Origin: Anaerobutyricum stercoris
GTDB taxonomy: Bacteria; Bacillota; Clostridia; Lachnospirales; Lachnospiraceae
Direction of reading: 5' to 3'
Length of the DNA stretch: 39,707 nt
Assembly: GCA_019116455.1 (NCBI GenBank)
Contig: DXBR01000071.1
Span: 1-39,707 of the forward strand
The translations under genes were made by a program, and so were the position numbers. Shown here piece by piece: positions 31,698-39,707 of the stretch. How positions within the stretch are numbered: the stretch's first letter is position 1; each line of letters opens with the position of its first letter. The notes beneath the pieces were generated by a model. The model worked only from the letters and a program-made list of their open reading frames with translations, ran no database searches and was not told the origin of the DNA.

Positions 31698-32627
31698 TTA
31701 ACGAATGATAGTTCCTGTCTTGCCCAGATATCCTTCCAGAGCTTTGTCAATGGACGTAATGACCACGCGCCGTCCCGCGCCTTTTTCGATGAAAGACACT
31801 CCGGCCTCCACCTTCGGAAGCATGGTATTTGGCTCAAACTGATCCTCACTCATGTACTGTTTCGCCTGCTCCACAGTAATCTCATTGAGAGGAGTCTCAG
31901 ACGTTGTATGATATCCGATAGACACATGTTCCACACTGGTGAGAATCATCAGTTCATCAGCGTTCAGCAGTTCTGCCAGACGTCCGCTGGCATAATCTTT
32001 CTCGATGATAGCGCTGGCTCCTTTCAGCTGCACGCCCTGTGCCAGCACCGGAATCCCGCCTCCGCCGCAGGCAATCACCACATGCCCCGCATCTGATAAC
32101 GTCCGAATAGAATCGATTTCAATGATGCCCTGTGGTTTCGGAGCCGCCACGATACGGCGATATCCGCCTTCCACCTCGGTAACATAATTCCCGTTACGTT
32201 CCTCTTTATCCGCCTCTTCTTTGGTAAGAAGACGTCCGATGATCTTCACCGGCTCTGAAAACGCATCATCGTATGGATCGACCATCACCTGTGTGATAAT
32301 GGTGCAAACCGGTTTGGAAATTCCTCTTGTCAAAAGTTCTGCCCGGAGCGCATTCTGGAGATCATAGCCGATATATCCCTGGCTCATGGCAGAACACACA
32401 GACATCGGCGCCTGCGTATAGTCTTTTCTTTTTGCGCCAAATTCATTCATAGCTGTGTGTATCATGCCAACCTGCGGCGCGTTGCTGTGGGAAATCACGA
32501 TATCTGCTCCGGCTTCAACCAGATTGGCAAGAATCTTCGCCGTCCTTTTTGTTGCCTCATACTGTTCCGGCAAGGTTGTCCCGAGCGCCCGGTGTCCGAG
32601 CGCCACTACTACTTTTTTTCTGCTCAT
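31698..32627 (-). CDS. arcC: Carbamate kinase with variant N-terminal motif
   Basis: Amino-acid-kinase-fold enzyme of 309 residues that makes ATP from carbamoyl phosphate and ADP. Recognisable are HSNAPQVGMI, TQVMVDPYDDAF, the GGYRRIVAAPKP segment, VIACGGGGIPV, IEKDYASGRLAELL and GPK-like elements. The usual first loop ALGGNAL reads ALGHRAL (9-15), a change at otherwise near-invariant positions. The ATG at 32627 has GGAAGGGA upstream and is preferred over a TTG three codons earlier. No arginine deiminase, ornithine transcarbamoylase or ureidosuccinate/allantoin genes flank it, so the source of carbamoyl phosphate is not evident. Confidence 0.87.
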   Translation of the reverse strand: MSRKKVVVALGHRALGTTLPEQYEATKRTAKILANLVEAGADIVISHSNAPQVGMIHTAMNEFGAKRKDYTQAPMSVCSAMSQGYIGYDLQNALRAELLTRGISKPVCTIITQVMVDPYDDAFSEPVKIIGRLLTKEEADKEERNGNYVTEVEGGYRRIVAAPKPQGIIEIDSIRTLSDAGHVVIACGGGGIPVLAQGVQLKGASAIIEKDYASGRLAELLNADELMILTSVEHVSIGYHTTSETPLNEITVEQAKQYMSEDQFEPNTMLPKVEAGVSFIEKGAGRRVVITSIDKALEGYLGKTGTIIR

Positions 32628-32668
32628 ATTACACAAATCCCTTCCTAAAAAATAATCGTAAAAATTAT

Positions 32669-32688
32669 CAGCCCGCCCGCGCGGGCTG
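32669..32688 (-). terminator. GC hairpin with U-rich tail before arcC
   Basis: CAGCCCG and CGGGCTG pair around a six-base loop; on the minus strand ATAATTTTT follows. It can end the tmcAL-patatin transcript, but it also lies just downstream of a predicted arcC promoter, so it could act as a leader hairpin or attenuator. Confidence 0.5.
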
Positions 32689-32704
32689 CTATACGTAATA
32701 TATG

Positions 32705-32713
32705 AATATATCA
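32705..32713 (-). promoter_or_regulatory. Possible extended -10 promoter of arcC
   Basis: The minus strand reads TGATATATT (TG-N-TATATT) about 80 bases before the arcC start; the -35 is poor. It sits in an AT-rich 155-base gap. Confidence 0.33.
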
Positions 32714-32782
32714 GTTTTATTTTAACAAAAAGCTCCTAAAACATCTATATATATTCATCTATTTCCAAAATAATATTGTCTT

Positions 32783-33631
32783 CTACCGTTCCAGGTATTC
32801 TTTCATAGCCGCAATGGAGTTCCGTCCGTCTTCCAGCCCGATCTGATATAACGCCTCCAGTTTTGAGCGGTTCTTCTCTACCCGCCCTACATTTACTTTC
32901 TCCTTCGGACGAATGAGAAAAACTCTTCCCTCCTCCTCTTCTTTCTCCAGAAAGGCCAGAGTATCATTGTAACGGATATGACGATTTGCCATCTTCTTTA
33001 CAAAAGCTTTTGACTTCGGATAACGCATCTTCAGCAGACGAATGGCGCGGTTTGGTTCCTTCTGATATCCTTCCTCCCTGGTCAGAATCACTACATTTTT
33101 TGTATTGCCGTCTGCCAGAGACTTCCGGATCGGAATACTATCTGCCACGCCGCCGTCCAGATAAGTATGTCCGTTTACTACCAGAGATTTTGATACCAGC
33201 GGAAGGGAACTTGACGCCCGAATGGCCCACATCTGTTTATTCAGATCCTTCACCTTCACATAAACCGGTTCTCCGGTATCCACATCAGTAATAACCGCAT
33301 AGAGCGTACCAGGATATTTTTTGTAAGCTTCAAAATCAAAAGGGTCCAGCACATTGGGAATCCTGGAATACAACATATCCACTCCAAAAATATTGCCGGT
33401 ACGCAGAAAAGTTCTCGTTCCGCAGTAATCCGGGTCATCGAGATAATCTACCGCCACCCGGAAGGCGCGGCCATATTGTCCCGACATATAACTGCACGCA
33501 TGGCAGCTACCCGCTGATACACCATATATTTTTTCAAACTTTATATCATTTTCAAGAAATGCGTCGAGAACTCCTGCAGTATACACGCCACGCATTCCGC
33601 CGCCCTCTAAAATTAATCCTCCATGATACAT
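32783..33631 (-). CDS. Patatin-like phospholipase
   Basis: Serine lipid acyl hydrolase of the patatin/RssA group, 282 residues. The Ser-Asp dyad is Ser39 in GVSAGS and Asp159 in YLDGGVAD; the oxyanion loop GGGMRGVYTAGVL (10-22) precedes them. No signal peptide is visible, so it should act in the cytoplasm or at the inner face of the membrane on phospholipids or acylglycerols. The ATG at 33631 has AGGTG 7 bases upstream; a GTG three codons earlier overlaps this site. It follows tmcAL after 24 bases, probably in one transcript. Confidence 0.88.
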   Translation of the reverse strand: MYHGGLILEGGGMRGVYTAGVLDAFLENDIKFEKIYGVSAGSCHACSYMSGQYGRAFRVAVDYLDDPDYCGTRTFLRTGNIFGVDMLYSRIPNVLDPFDFEAYKKYPGTLYAVITDVDTGEPVYVKVKDLNKQMWAIRASSSLPLVSKSLVVNGHTYLDGGVADSIPIRKSLADGNTKNVVILTREEGYQKEPNRAIRLLKMRYPKSKAFVKKMANRHIRYNDTLAFLEKEEEEGRVFLIRPKEKVNVGRVEKNRSKLEALYQIGLEDGRNSIAAMKEYLER

Positions 33632-33655
33632 AGATAACACCTGCTTTCTTTTATT

Positions 33656-34915
33656 CTACAATATGATCTGCTGCCGCACCCACTCGGATACAGGAGCCCG
33701 CCCGCTCTTTGCCGCCGCCGTCTGCTCATAGAGCTGGGCTGCGCGGATATCCGCCTCAAACAGACGTTCCGCCGCGCTCCCTGATTTAAAACTCTTCCTT
33801 CCCTGCGCCGGCTTCTGTATCAACGGAATCTCTGCCTGTGCACGAATACGCTTTAAAAGAGGAGCCGCCCGCTTTGCAAATCCCAGAACCCGCGCGTAAG
33901 GAACCGGTACGTCCGCTGCCGTTGACAGGAAGTCTTCTTTTTTTATATGCAGCACCCTGTGCAGCAATGCCCGTCTCCAGGCGGCATCCGTCAGTCTCTT
34001 AGTGTGGAGCTGATCCAACAAAAAGGAAAATGAACATCCCGGCTTATGCATTTTCTGTAATCTTGCCGCCATATCCACGTCGAAACCAAAAAACTCTTCC
34101 ACGTCTTCCTCCTCCATCAATATAGCATAATCAAGACAGCGCATCAAATCATCCCAGCAAACCGTATCATCCTTCTGCCAATGCGACAAAAGCAGATATG
34201 CTCCTCCGCCCATGGCTTCTGTCAGAAGATCGCACAGCGCATTTTCTCTTCCGCCGTCCAGAAGCATTTTTCTTATTGCGGAAGCAGAAGGATATTTTTG
34301 CCGGATATTTTCATCATGATAACCAGCCCCCTCTCTCCGGACAGTCACCGGAATTATCGGAGAATTCATCCGGTCCAGCGCCTTCAGATACTCCAGTCCC
34401 AGGATATGATTCGGCGTCTCCAGGATATCCCACAGAATCTTTTTTTCCGGATATTCCCGCTCTGCGCAAGCCTTCACAGCATCTTTTCTGGCTAATGGGA
34501 AATTTTTGCCCATTTTCAGCTCTTCCCGCAGCCGCTGACGGAAAAACGCAGATTCTTCTGATAAAATCTTAACGAGAGGCGCATAGTCTTTCACCTCCGC
34601 CCGTTCGCTTCCAAAGGATAAATAATCAACACACCCAAGATTATGCAGCAGCCTCACGCCGGCAGATGCGAAATATTCCGCGCTGGCTGTGGAATAAATG
34701 ACCGGCAGCTCGATAACCAGATCCGCTCCCCCTTCCAGAGCCAGACGGGTGCGGAGATATTTATCTGCCGCCGCAGGCTCTCCCCGCTGTACATAATCAC
34801 CGCTCATAACAGCAATGATATAATCTGCTCCCGTCTTTTTCCTCGTCTCTCTGATATGGTACCGATGCCCTCGGTGAAACGGATTATATTCCGCGATGAT
34901 TCCCGCTGTGATCAT
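33656..34915 (-). CDS. tmcAL: tRNA(Met) cytidine acetate ligase (YlbM type)
   Basis: Activates acetate with ATP to acetyl-AMP and acetylates the wobble cytidine of elongator tRNA-Met. The 419-residue form begins MITAGIIAEYNPFHRGHRYH, with the nucleotidyltransferase HXGH motif at 14-17; MSGDYVQRGEPA, KYLRTRLALEGGADLVIELP and SFGSE follow as in YlbM. The ATG at 34915 is used because AGGA lies 7 bases upstream; an earlier in-frame ATG at 34981 adds a non-matching 22 residues. It diverges from acetate kinase, another acetate-using enzyme. Confidence 0.9.
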   Translation of the reverse strand: MITAGIIAEYNPFHRGHRYHIRETRKKTGADYIIAVMSGDYVQRGEPAAADKYLRTRLALEGGADLVIELPVIYSTASAEYFASAGVRLLHNLGCVDYLSFGSERAEVKDYAPLVKILSEESAFFRQRLREELKMGKNFPLARKDAVKACAEREYPEKKILWDILETPNHILGLEYLKALDRMNSPIIPVTVRREGAGYHDENIRQKYPSASAIRKMLLDGGRENALCDLLTEAMGGGAYLLLSHWQKDDTVCWDDLMRCLDYAILMEEEDVEEFFGFDVDMAARLQKMHKPGCSFSFLLDQLHTKRLTDAAWRRALLHRVLHIKKEDFLSTAADVPVPYARVLGFAKRAAPLLKRIRAQAEIPLIQKPAQGRKSFKSGSAAERLFEADIRAAQLYEQTAAAKSGRAPVSEWVRQQIIL

Positions 34916-35251
34916 AGGTTTGTCCTGCCTTTCCCTTTCATCAGATTTCTTTATCATACCTGAAATCAGATAAAATAGCAACTCTCTCCATGTTGGATTG
35001 TATTTTTTTTAGTACAAAAATAATTGTGTTTAGTTTCGAACAAAATCAATTATTGTTAATTTTGAAACAATTCGAAATTTAAAAATGAAATCTGGTTGCC
35101 TTAAAATAACAAAAAAAGCCTAGATTTTATACAATATAATACATTTTCAAAACTATCGTTTCGTACTATAATTTCTGTATAGTAGATTTATAATTAGTGA
35201 AATTATGGTTTCGCTTTACTAAATAACATTTTTTCAAAAGGAGACACGAAC
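34916..35251. promoter_or_regulatory. AT-rich divergent spacer tmcAL-ackA
   Basis: 336 bases without a gene. Three TATAAT hexamers start at 35135, 35167 and 35189 on the plus strand, each with a poor -35, so the ackA promoter is not settled. Two TTCGAA palindromes lie 36 bases apart (35035-35040 and 35071-35076) and flank a near-palindrome AAAATCAA...TTAATTTT (35042-35063) and the candidate Rex site. Confidence 0.45.
35053..35070. promoter_or_regulatory. Candidate Rex-binding site upstream of ackA
   Basis: TTGTTAATTTTGAAACAA agrees with the clostridial Rex consensus as I recall it (TTGTTAANNNNTTAACAA) at 12 of 14 defined positions; the left half is perfect. Rex represses fermentation genes when NADH is low, so a site near acetate kinase would be sensible. 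It lies 65-120 bases before the possible -10 boxes. Confidence 0.4.
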
Positions 35252-36487
35252 ATGAAAGTTTTAGTTATCAATTGTGGAAGCTCTTCTCTCAAATATCAGG
35301 TGATTGATTCCGAGTCAGAGCACGTATTGGCTAAAGGCCTTTGTGAACGTATCGGCATCGATGGCCGCATGACCTATCAGCCGGCCGGCAAAGACAAAAT
35401 AAAATATGACGCTCCGATGCCAGCCCACCGTCAGGCAGTAGAACTCGTATTAAAGCAGCTCACTGACCCGGACAACGGTATCCTCACATCTGTTGACGAG
35501 ATCGACGCTGTGGGACACCGTATGGTACATGGCGGAGAGAAATTTGCCTGCTCCACACTTCTTACGGACGAGGTTTTAAAAACTGTAGAATCTTTCAACG
35601 ACCTTGCTCCTCTTCACAATCCTCCGACCCTCGTCGGCGTAGCTGCCTGCAAGGAACTTATGCCTGACACTCCAATGGTCGGCGTATTTGATACCGCTTT
35701 TCATCAGACCATGCCTCCGGAAGCATACATTTACGGACTTCCATATGAATATTATGAGAAATACGGCGTTCGCCGTTACGGTTTCCACGGAACATCACAC
35801 AGATATGTTTCCCTGCGTGCCGCAGAGATTCTCGGCAAGAAGCCGGAAGATCTGAAGATTGTTGTCTGCCATCTGGGCAACGGTTCTTCTCTTTCCGCTG
35901 TGGACGGCGGCAAATCCGTTGATACCTCCATGGGACTGACCCCACTGGAAGGTCTGGTTATGGGAACCCGTTCCGGTGATATCGACCCAAGCTGTATTGA
36001 ATTTATTGCACATAAAGAGAACCTGTCTCTGGAGCAGGTAATGGAAATCGTCAACAAGAAGTCCGGCGTTCTCGGTATCTCCGGTATTTCTTCCGATTTC
36101 CGTGATCTCGATGAAGCGGCAAGAAGCGGCAATGCAAGAGCTGCTCTCGCTCTTAAGATCTTCTGCCATTCCGTAGTCAAATATATCGGAAGCTCTATCG
36201 CTGTTATGAACGGTGTAGACGCCATCGTATTCACTGCCGGCATCGGAGAAAATGACGATGTTATCCGTTCCGCCATCATGGATCACTTCGGATACCTGAA
36301 CATCCGTCTGGACGACGAAGCCAACAAGATGCATGGCCAGGAACGTATCATCTCCACTGATGACTCCAGCGTAAAGGTTATCTGTATTCCGACCAACGAA
36401 GAGCTGATGATTTGCCGCGATACCGTAGAGATCGTTACCAAGAAAATGGTTGAAGACGCTGTGAAGGAAATTATGGCTAATCAGTAA
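35252..36487 (+). CDS. ackA: Acetate kinase
   Basis: Interconverts acetyl phosphate plus ADP and acetate plus ATP, the main substrate-level ATP step in acetogenic fermentation. The 411 residues include VINCGSSSLKYQ, VGHRMVHGGEKF (substrate Arg), FDTAFHQTMP, HGTSHRYVS, CHLGNGSSL and GTRSGDIDP, and FTAGIGEND. AAAAGGAGACACGAAC precedes the ATG. Its usual partner pta is not adjacent. Codon usage is biased to a small set, consistent with high expression. It ends at a strong palindromic terminator. Confidence 0.97.
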   Translation: MKVLVINCGSSSLKYQVIDSESEHVLAKGLCERIGIDGRMTYQPAGKDKIKYDAPMPAHRQAVELVLKQLTDPDNGILTSVDEIDAVGHRMVHGGEKFACSTLLTDEVLKTVESFNDLAPLHNPPTLVGVAACKELMPDTPMVGVFDTAFHQTMPPEAYIYGLPYEYYEKYGVRRYGFHGTSHRYVSLRAAEILGKKPEDLKIVVCHLGNGSSLSAVDGGKSVDTSMGLTPLEGLVMGTRSGDIDPSCIEFIAHKENLSLEQVMEIVNKKSGVLGISGISSDFRDLDEAARSGNARAALALKIFCHSVVKYIGSSIAVMNGVDAIVFTAGIGENDDVIRSAIMDHFGYLNIRLDDEANKMHGQERIISTDDSSVKVICIPTNEELMICRDTVEIVTKKMVEDAVKEIMANQ

Positions 36488-36533
36488 GCGAAACGACTTG
36501 ACTATATAACGAACATAAACACATATAAACGTA

Positions 36534-36563
36534 AACCAGGCGCGTCATATGACGCGCCTGGTT
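36534..36563. terminator. Perfect 30-base palindrome, bidirectional terminator
   Basis: AACCAGGCGCGTCAT followed directly by ATGACGCGCCTGGTT is a perfect palindrome between the convergent ackA and surface-protein genes. T runs are weak on both sides (GATTTC; TTTACG), but the stem of about 13 pairs is strong. Confidence 0.65.
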
Positions 36564-36590
36564 GATTTCATAAAATCTCATCTGTCAGTA

Positions 36591-39500
36591 TCATTTGCTT
36601 ACCTTCGCCCTGGCTGATAAGCCTTTCTTCCTCAGCATCTTCACATAAGCCGTATATTTCTTCTTCGGCACCTTCACTTTCAGTTTAGAATAATTACTGC
36701 TTCCCGCTTTGGCAAATGCCTTGGCTCCCACGGTCTTTGCCGTCAGTTTCTTCGCTTTGATGGCCAGAGACTGTAGTTTCTTACAGTTATAAAAAGCTTT
36801 TTTGCCGATCTGTTTCACTTTTGCCGGTATGACAACTTTTTTGAGGGCCGTGCAGTTTCTGAAAGCGGAATTGCCGATGCTGGTAACATTGCTTCCAATG
36901 GTAACTTTTTTCAGTTTTTTATTATTCTTAAATGCATTGTCGGCAATAGATGTCACCTTATACGTAATACCGTCGATTTTTACCTCCGACGGCACTGCAA
37001 CGGCTGTCGCTTTTGTATTCAGATTCTTCGCATAAGCCACAGCAGACCCGGCTGTGGTAACAATGTAAGACGCATTGCCAACTGTCAGGGTTGTGCCTGC
37101 CGGTGGCAGCGTGCTGCCGGAGGTGCTGGCCGACGGGGTGGTCTGCGATGAACTTCCGCCGGAACCTGACGGCTCTGACGTATTTTCTCCGGCGCCCGTT
37201 GACGGCGTCTGTGTTCCCGTCCCAGGCGTCTCCGTCGACGGCTGCTGCTCTGTGGTATCCCCGGTATCTCCTCCCGGATTATCATCCGGTATCTCCTTAT
37301 AAAGGACAACATATGCCGTATTGTTATCTTCGTCAAAGTCTCCGCTGTCAACGCTCGCTTTCAGGGTCAGATAAACGGCGTCATTTTCATTATATTGAAT
37401 GGCATCCTTCTTCACAGACAAGAAAACATTTTCACTGTTGCCCGCCTTCACTGTGATCAGATCAGACTTCGTCAGTTCTGTTGCCATGGTCTCATCCCCA
37501 AACAGAGACAGGGAGACTTCCGTGTCCATCGAACTTTCATTGGAAAGCAGTGCTGTAACAATCACATCATCTCCATTCTCCACGCAGGTACCTGTGACAG
37601 AAATGTCCGGCAGCCCGACGGTATCTTCCGCCGTACAGTCCGATACATCCGCCTGACCCGCGCCCACAACAGAAATCTGTATATTCTGTTTAGAATCCAC
37701 TCCTGACAAATCCACATAAGCGGTTCCCGCCACATCTTCTCCCGGTAAAATCGTAACCGGAACTTTCTCCGTGATCTGTTCGCCGTTTTTCAGGGTGATG
37801 GTAATCTCCAGCTCATTGATTGTAGTATCGCCGGTGTTTCTCAGGAAATAATCCACACCTGTCTTTCCGTCAACCACATCTTTTTCATCCACGAAGGCTC
37901 CTGCCAGTGTAATGCCGGTTTCCGGCGCTTTCCCAATGGATATGAGAGAATGAGAATCGGCCCCGGCGTCTTCCGCGTTGGCCACAAACTGCCAGTTTCC
38001 TTCTTCATCCAGAATGGCAGAAATGTATCTCCAGATCACGCCCTCTTTCTCATACAACGTTACCGGCTCCGAATAACCATCCTCTGTCCGCATGGACGCT
38101 ACGATACTTCCTGTTCCGGTCTCCTCATCGTAGAGGCTCCACACATATCCGCTCTTGCCGCCGCCTGAAACGTACTGAATCTCCGAGCCAAAGGAACTTT
38201 CTCCCGCCAGATATGTCTCTACCGCTCCGCCGGACAGATCATAAGAATATAACGTTCCGCCAGATACACAGACAATCTGTCCGTCCACATAATCCAGACT
38301 GGAAATATTTCCGTCCTTTGAGAACATCACCAGATCAGAAAGGGCGTCCACAGGCTGACCGTCCGTATCAAGCACAGCCGTCAGACCATCTGACTGGCTG
38401 ACAAATATAGTCTGGAGCTTCCCGTCACTCTCATACAAAACATAATCATCGACAGTTCCGTCTGTGGTCAGAAGTTCTTCTTCCGCTCCAAAAGATTCGC
38501 CATTCCATTTTGCAGTGTAAATGGTATTGGAGCCGGTCTCCTGCATCAGATCCGCCGCATTGTTCCTCACCCAGGAGATAACAATTCCATCATCACTGTC
38601 ATGACAGATTTCTGGCATCATATCGTAATATTCGTTCTCTGTCACATATGAAGTATGTGTAAATGTATTGTTTTCCTCATCAAAGACCGCAAAACAGATT
38701 TCTGAATTCTGTGCATATGCATCCAGAACAGCCTCGCTGTCGTCCTCCACATCACCGGTTATATTATCCCGTTCCTTCTGCCATACAAGAACCAGCTGAT
38801 CATTTACCACCTGCATATCCGCATACAGATCGGCTGTACCGGTATCCCACACGGCCTGCGGGTCTGACCATGCGCCGTTCTCATAAACAGAATACATAAG
38901 TATCGAACTGTCCAGAGTCTCCCTGCCATTGATATAGGACTGGAAGACCATGACACGTTTTCCATTAATCTCCGCCTGCATCGGCAGAGAACCTCCAAGA
39001 ACATTGTCCAGGACAGTCGTCTCGGAATCCACTGAATCCTGCGCCGCTCTGGCCCGCAGAGAGCTGCTGCCTCCCGTGTTCCATGCGCTGACATCGTTCA
39101 GGGAGGAGGTATCAATCTCTGAAAGCGTTCCCTCCGACAACGAGATGCCTCCATTGGCCGCCGCCTTTGTCAGCGCTTTCGAGGAACCTGTGGTATCCCA
39201 GAGCGTTCCGCTGCTGGAAAGCAGCTCCTGCTCAAAATCCAGAAGGAAAACCACTTCTATATGAAGAGAAGCGCTCGCTTCCCATTCACCTTTTGTGGCA
39301 GGTATGAGCGTAATCGGCGCAGATAATTTTCCATATCCACCGAAGGTCGCCACTTTATAGATCCCATATCCCCCTTCGATTTTAATGGACGGAGTGAATG
39401 TCAACTCTCCATCCACCACATTTACCGTTTTTGTATTATAATCATACTCCGGTCCGATGTTCCCGGACAATTCTCCTCCCCCTCTCAGAGTCAGATAAAA

Positions 39501-39707
39501 CGGCCCGATCGGCGTCACGAACTGCCAGTCTACGCTTCCTTCCCATTTGGCATTCGCGGCCAGTTTGCCGGTAGTAGAAATCGGATTCATATTCAGATCA
39601 TAGACATTTTCAAAATAGCCCATGACCGATACCTTTGGAAGAACATTGAACTTTTCCGTGGAAACAGCCGTCACCGACTTCACACCCCAGGCCTTGCGGA
39701 AACTGTC
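36591..39707 (-). CDS. Large BspA-like leucine-rich-repeat surface protein, 5' end cut by the window edge
   Basis: The frame is open to the right edge, so at least 1,038 residues are the C-terminal part of a longer protein. In order: a beta-rich region with WQFVTPIGPFYLTLRGGG; a propeller-like region with repeated Asp-Gly motifs (about 240-600 of the visible part); two Ig-like or CARDB-type segments (GVDYFLRNTGDTTINELEI; PDISVTGTCVENGDDVIV); a Pro/Thr/Ser/Gly linker; then about four BspA-type LRR_5 repeats (SIADNAFKNNKKLKKVTIG, SIGNSAFRNCTALKKVVIP, IGKKAFYNCKKLQSLAI) and a basic tail. No LPXTG anchor is present. Likely secreted or surface-exposed and involved in adhesion or binding; this is inference. 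Confidence 0.85.
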   Translation of the reverse strand, partial: DSFRKAWGVKSVTAVSTEKFNVLPKVSVMGYFENVYDLNMNPISTTGKLAANAKWEGSVDWQFVTPIGPFYLTLRGGGELSGNIGPEYDYNTKTVNVVDGELTFTPSIKIEGGYGIYKVATFGGYGKLSAPITLIPATKGEWEASASLHIEVVFLLDFEQELLSSSGTLWDTTGSSKALTKAAANGGISLSEGTLSEIDTSSLNDVSAWNTGGSSSLRARAAQDSVDSETTVLDNVLGGSLPMQAEINGKRVMVFQSYINGRETLDSSILMYSVYENGAWSDPQAVWDTGTADLYADMQVVNDQLVLVWQKERDNITGDVEDDSEAVLDAYAQNSEICFAVFDEENNTFTHTSYVTENEYYDMMPEICHDSDDGIVISWVRNNAADLMQETGSNTIYTAKWNGESFGAEEELLTTDGTVDDYVLYESDGKLQTIFVSQSDGLTAVLDTDGQPVDALSDLVMFSKDGNISSLDYVDGQIVCVSGGTLYSYDLSGGAVETYLAGESSFGSEIQYVSGGGKSGYVWSLYDEETGTGSIVASMRTEDGYSEPVTLYEKEGVIWRYISAILDEEGNWQFVANAEDAGADSHSLISIGKAPETGITLAGAFVDEKDVVDGKTGVDYFLRNTGDTTINELEITITLKNGEQITEKVPVTILPGEDVAGTAYVDLSGVDSKQNIQISVVGAGQADVSDCTAEDTVGLPDISVTGTCVENGDDVIVTALLSNESSMDTEVSLSLFGDETMATELTKSDLITVKAGNSENVFLSVKKDAIQYNENDAVYLTLKASVDSGDFDEDNNTAYVVLYKEIPDDNPGGDTGDTTEQQPSTETPGTGTQTPSTGAGENTSEPSGSGGSSSQTTPSASTSGSTLPPAGTTLTVGNASYIVTTAGSAVAYAKNLNTKATAVAVPSEVKIDGITYKVTSIADNAFKNNKKLKKVTIGSNVTSIGNSAFRNCTALKKVVIPAKVKQIGKKAFYNCKKLQSLAIKAKKLTAKTVGAKAFAKAGSSNYSKLKVKVPKKKYTAYVKMLRKKGLSARAKVSK

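Noticed and set aside
1..39707. Sigma-54 (-24/-12) promoters suggested by the presence of rpoN
   Set aside because: TGGCAC occurs a few times (for example near 157 and 5774), but none has TTGC at the required spacing upstream of a gene.
1..39707. CRISPR arrays, tRNA or rRNA genes, insertion sequences
   Set aside because: No regularly spaced repeats, no cloverleaf with CCA-type acceptor, and no transposase-like frame or terminal inverted repeats were seen on either strand.

Overview
The window looks like a chromosomal segment of an anaerobic, low-to-mid GC Firmicute, most likely Clostridia close to Lachnospiraceae. The grounds are the FabK-type (not FabI) fatty-acid operon with a fused accDA gene, an EFR1-type flavodoxin-ferredoxin, a TatD-linked radical SAM protein, TmcAL beside acetate kinase, strong AGGAGG ribosome sites, and TTGACA/TATAAT promoters. 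The genus is inference. I see no rRNA, tRNA, CRISPR array, phage or insertion sequence. Both edges cut genes: lactate dehydrogenase on the left and a large surface protein on the right.

Left part (1-10.2 kb). A minus-strand unit ahpC - permuted AhpF-like flavoprotein - ldh couples peroxide removal to NADH and pyruvate use. Upstream of it lie a radical SAM protein and a pyridoxal/pyridoxamine kinase. A phosphodiesterase and glutamate racemase (murI) diverge. murI converges on an aldose-1-epimerase relative with overlapping stop codons. An orphan NMT1/ThiY-like lipoprotein, a four-cysteine mini-protein and an RluA-type pseudouridine synthase follow.

Centre (10.3-23 kb). A CPA2 cation/proton antiporter converges on the heart of the window: a twelve-gene minus-strand fatty-acid operon in transcription order fabH, acpP, fabK, fabD, fabG, fabF, accB, fabZ, accC, accDA, a FabX-like flavoprotein and a FabT-like MarR repressor. 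The core order is that of the streptococcal fab locus. In streptococci fabM and fabT precede fabH. Here a FabX-like gene (candidate dehydrogenase/isomerase for unsaturated fatty acids) and fabT sit at the distal end. The leader of fabH carries a good promoter followed by a palindrome matching the FabT operator, so the operon is probably repressed by its own last gene.

Right part (23-39.7 kb). Genes here are an orphan EutP/PduV-like GTPase, a 570-residue membrane-anchored protein of unknown role, rpoN (sigma-54), a 3' remnant of an MFS transporter, a decayed MNT-HEPN toxin-antitoxin pair fused into one short ORF, an EFR1 ferredoxin, two tandem secreted beta-helix proteins, a carbamate kinase with an unusual N-terminal motif, a patatin-like lipase and TmcAL. 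Divergent from TmcAL is acetate kinase (ackA), with a candidate Rex site in the AT-rich spacer. The last gene is a BspA-like leucine-rich-repeat surface protein running off the edge.

All similarities are from reading and memory of the families; no database search was run.
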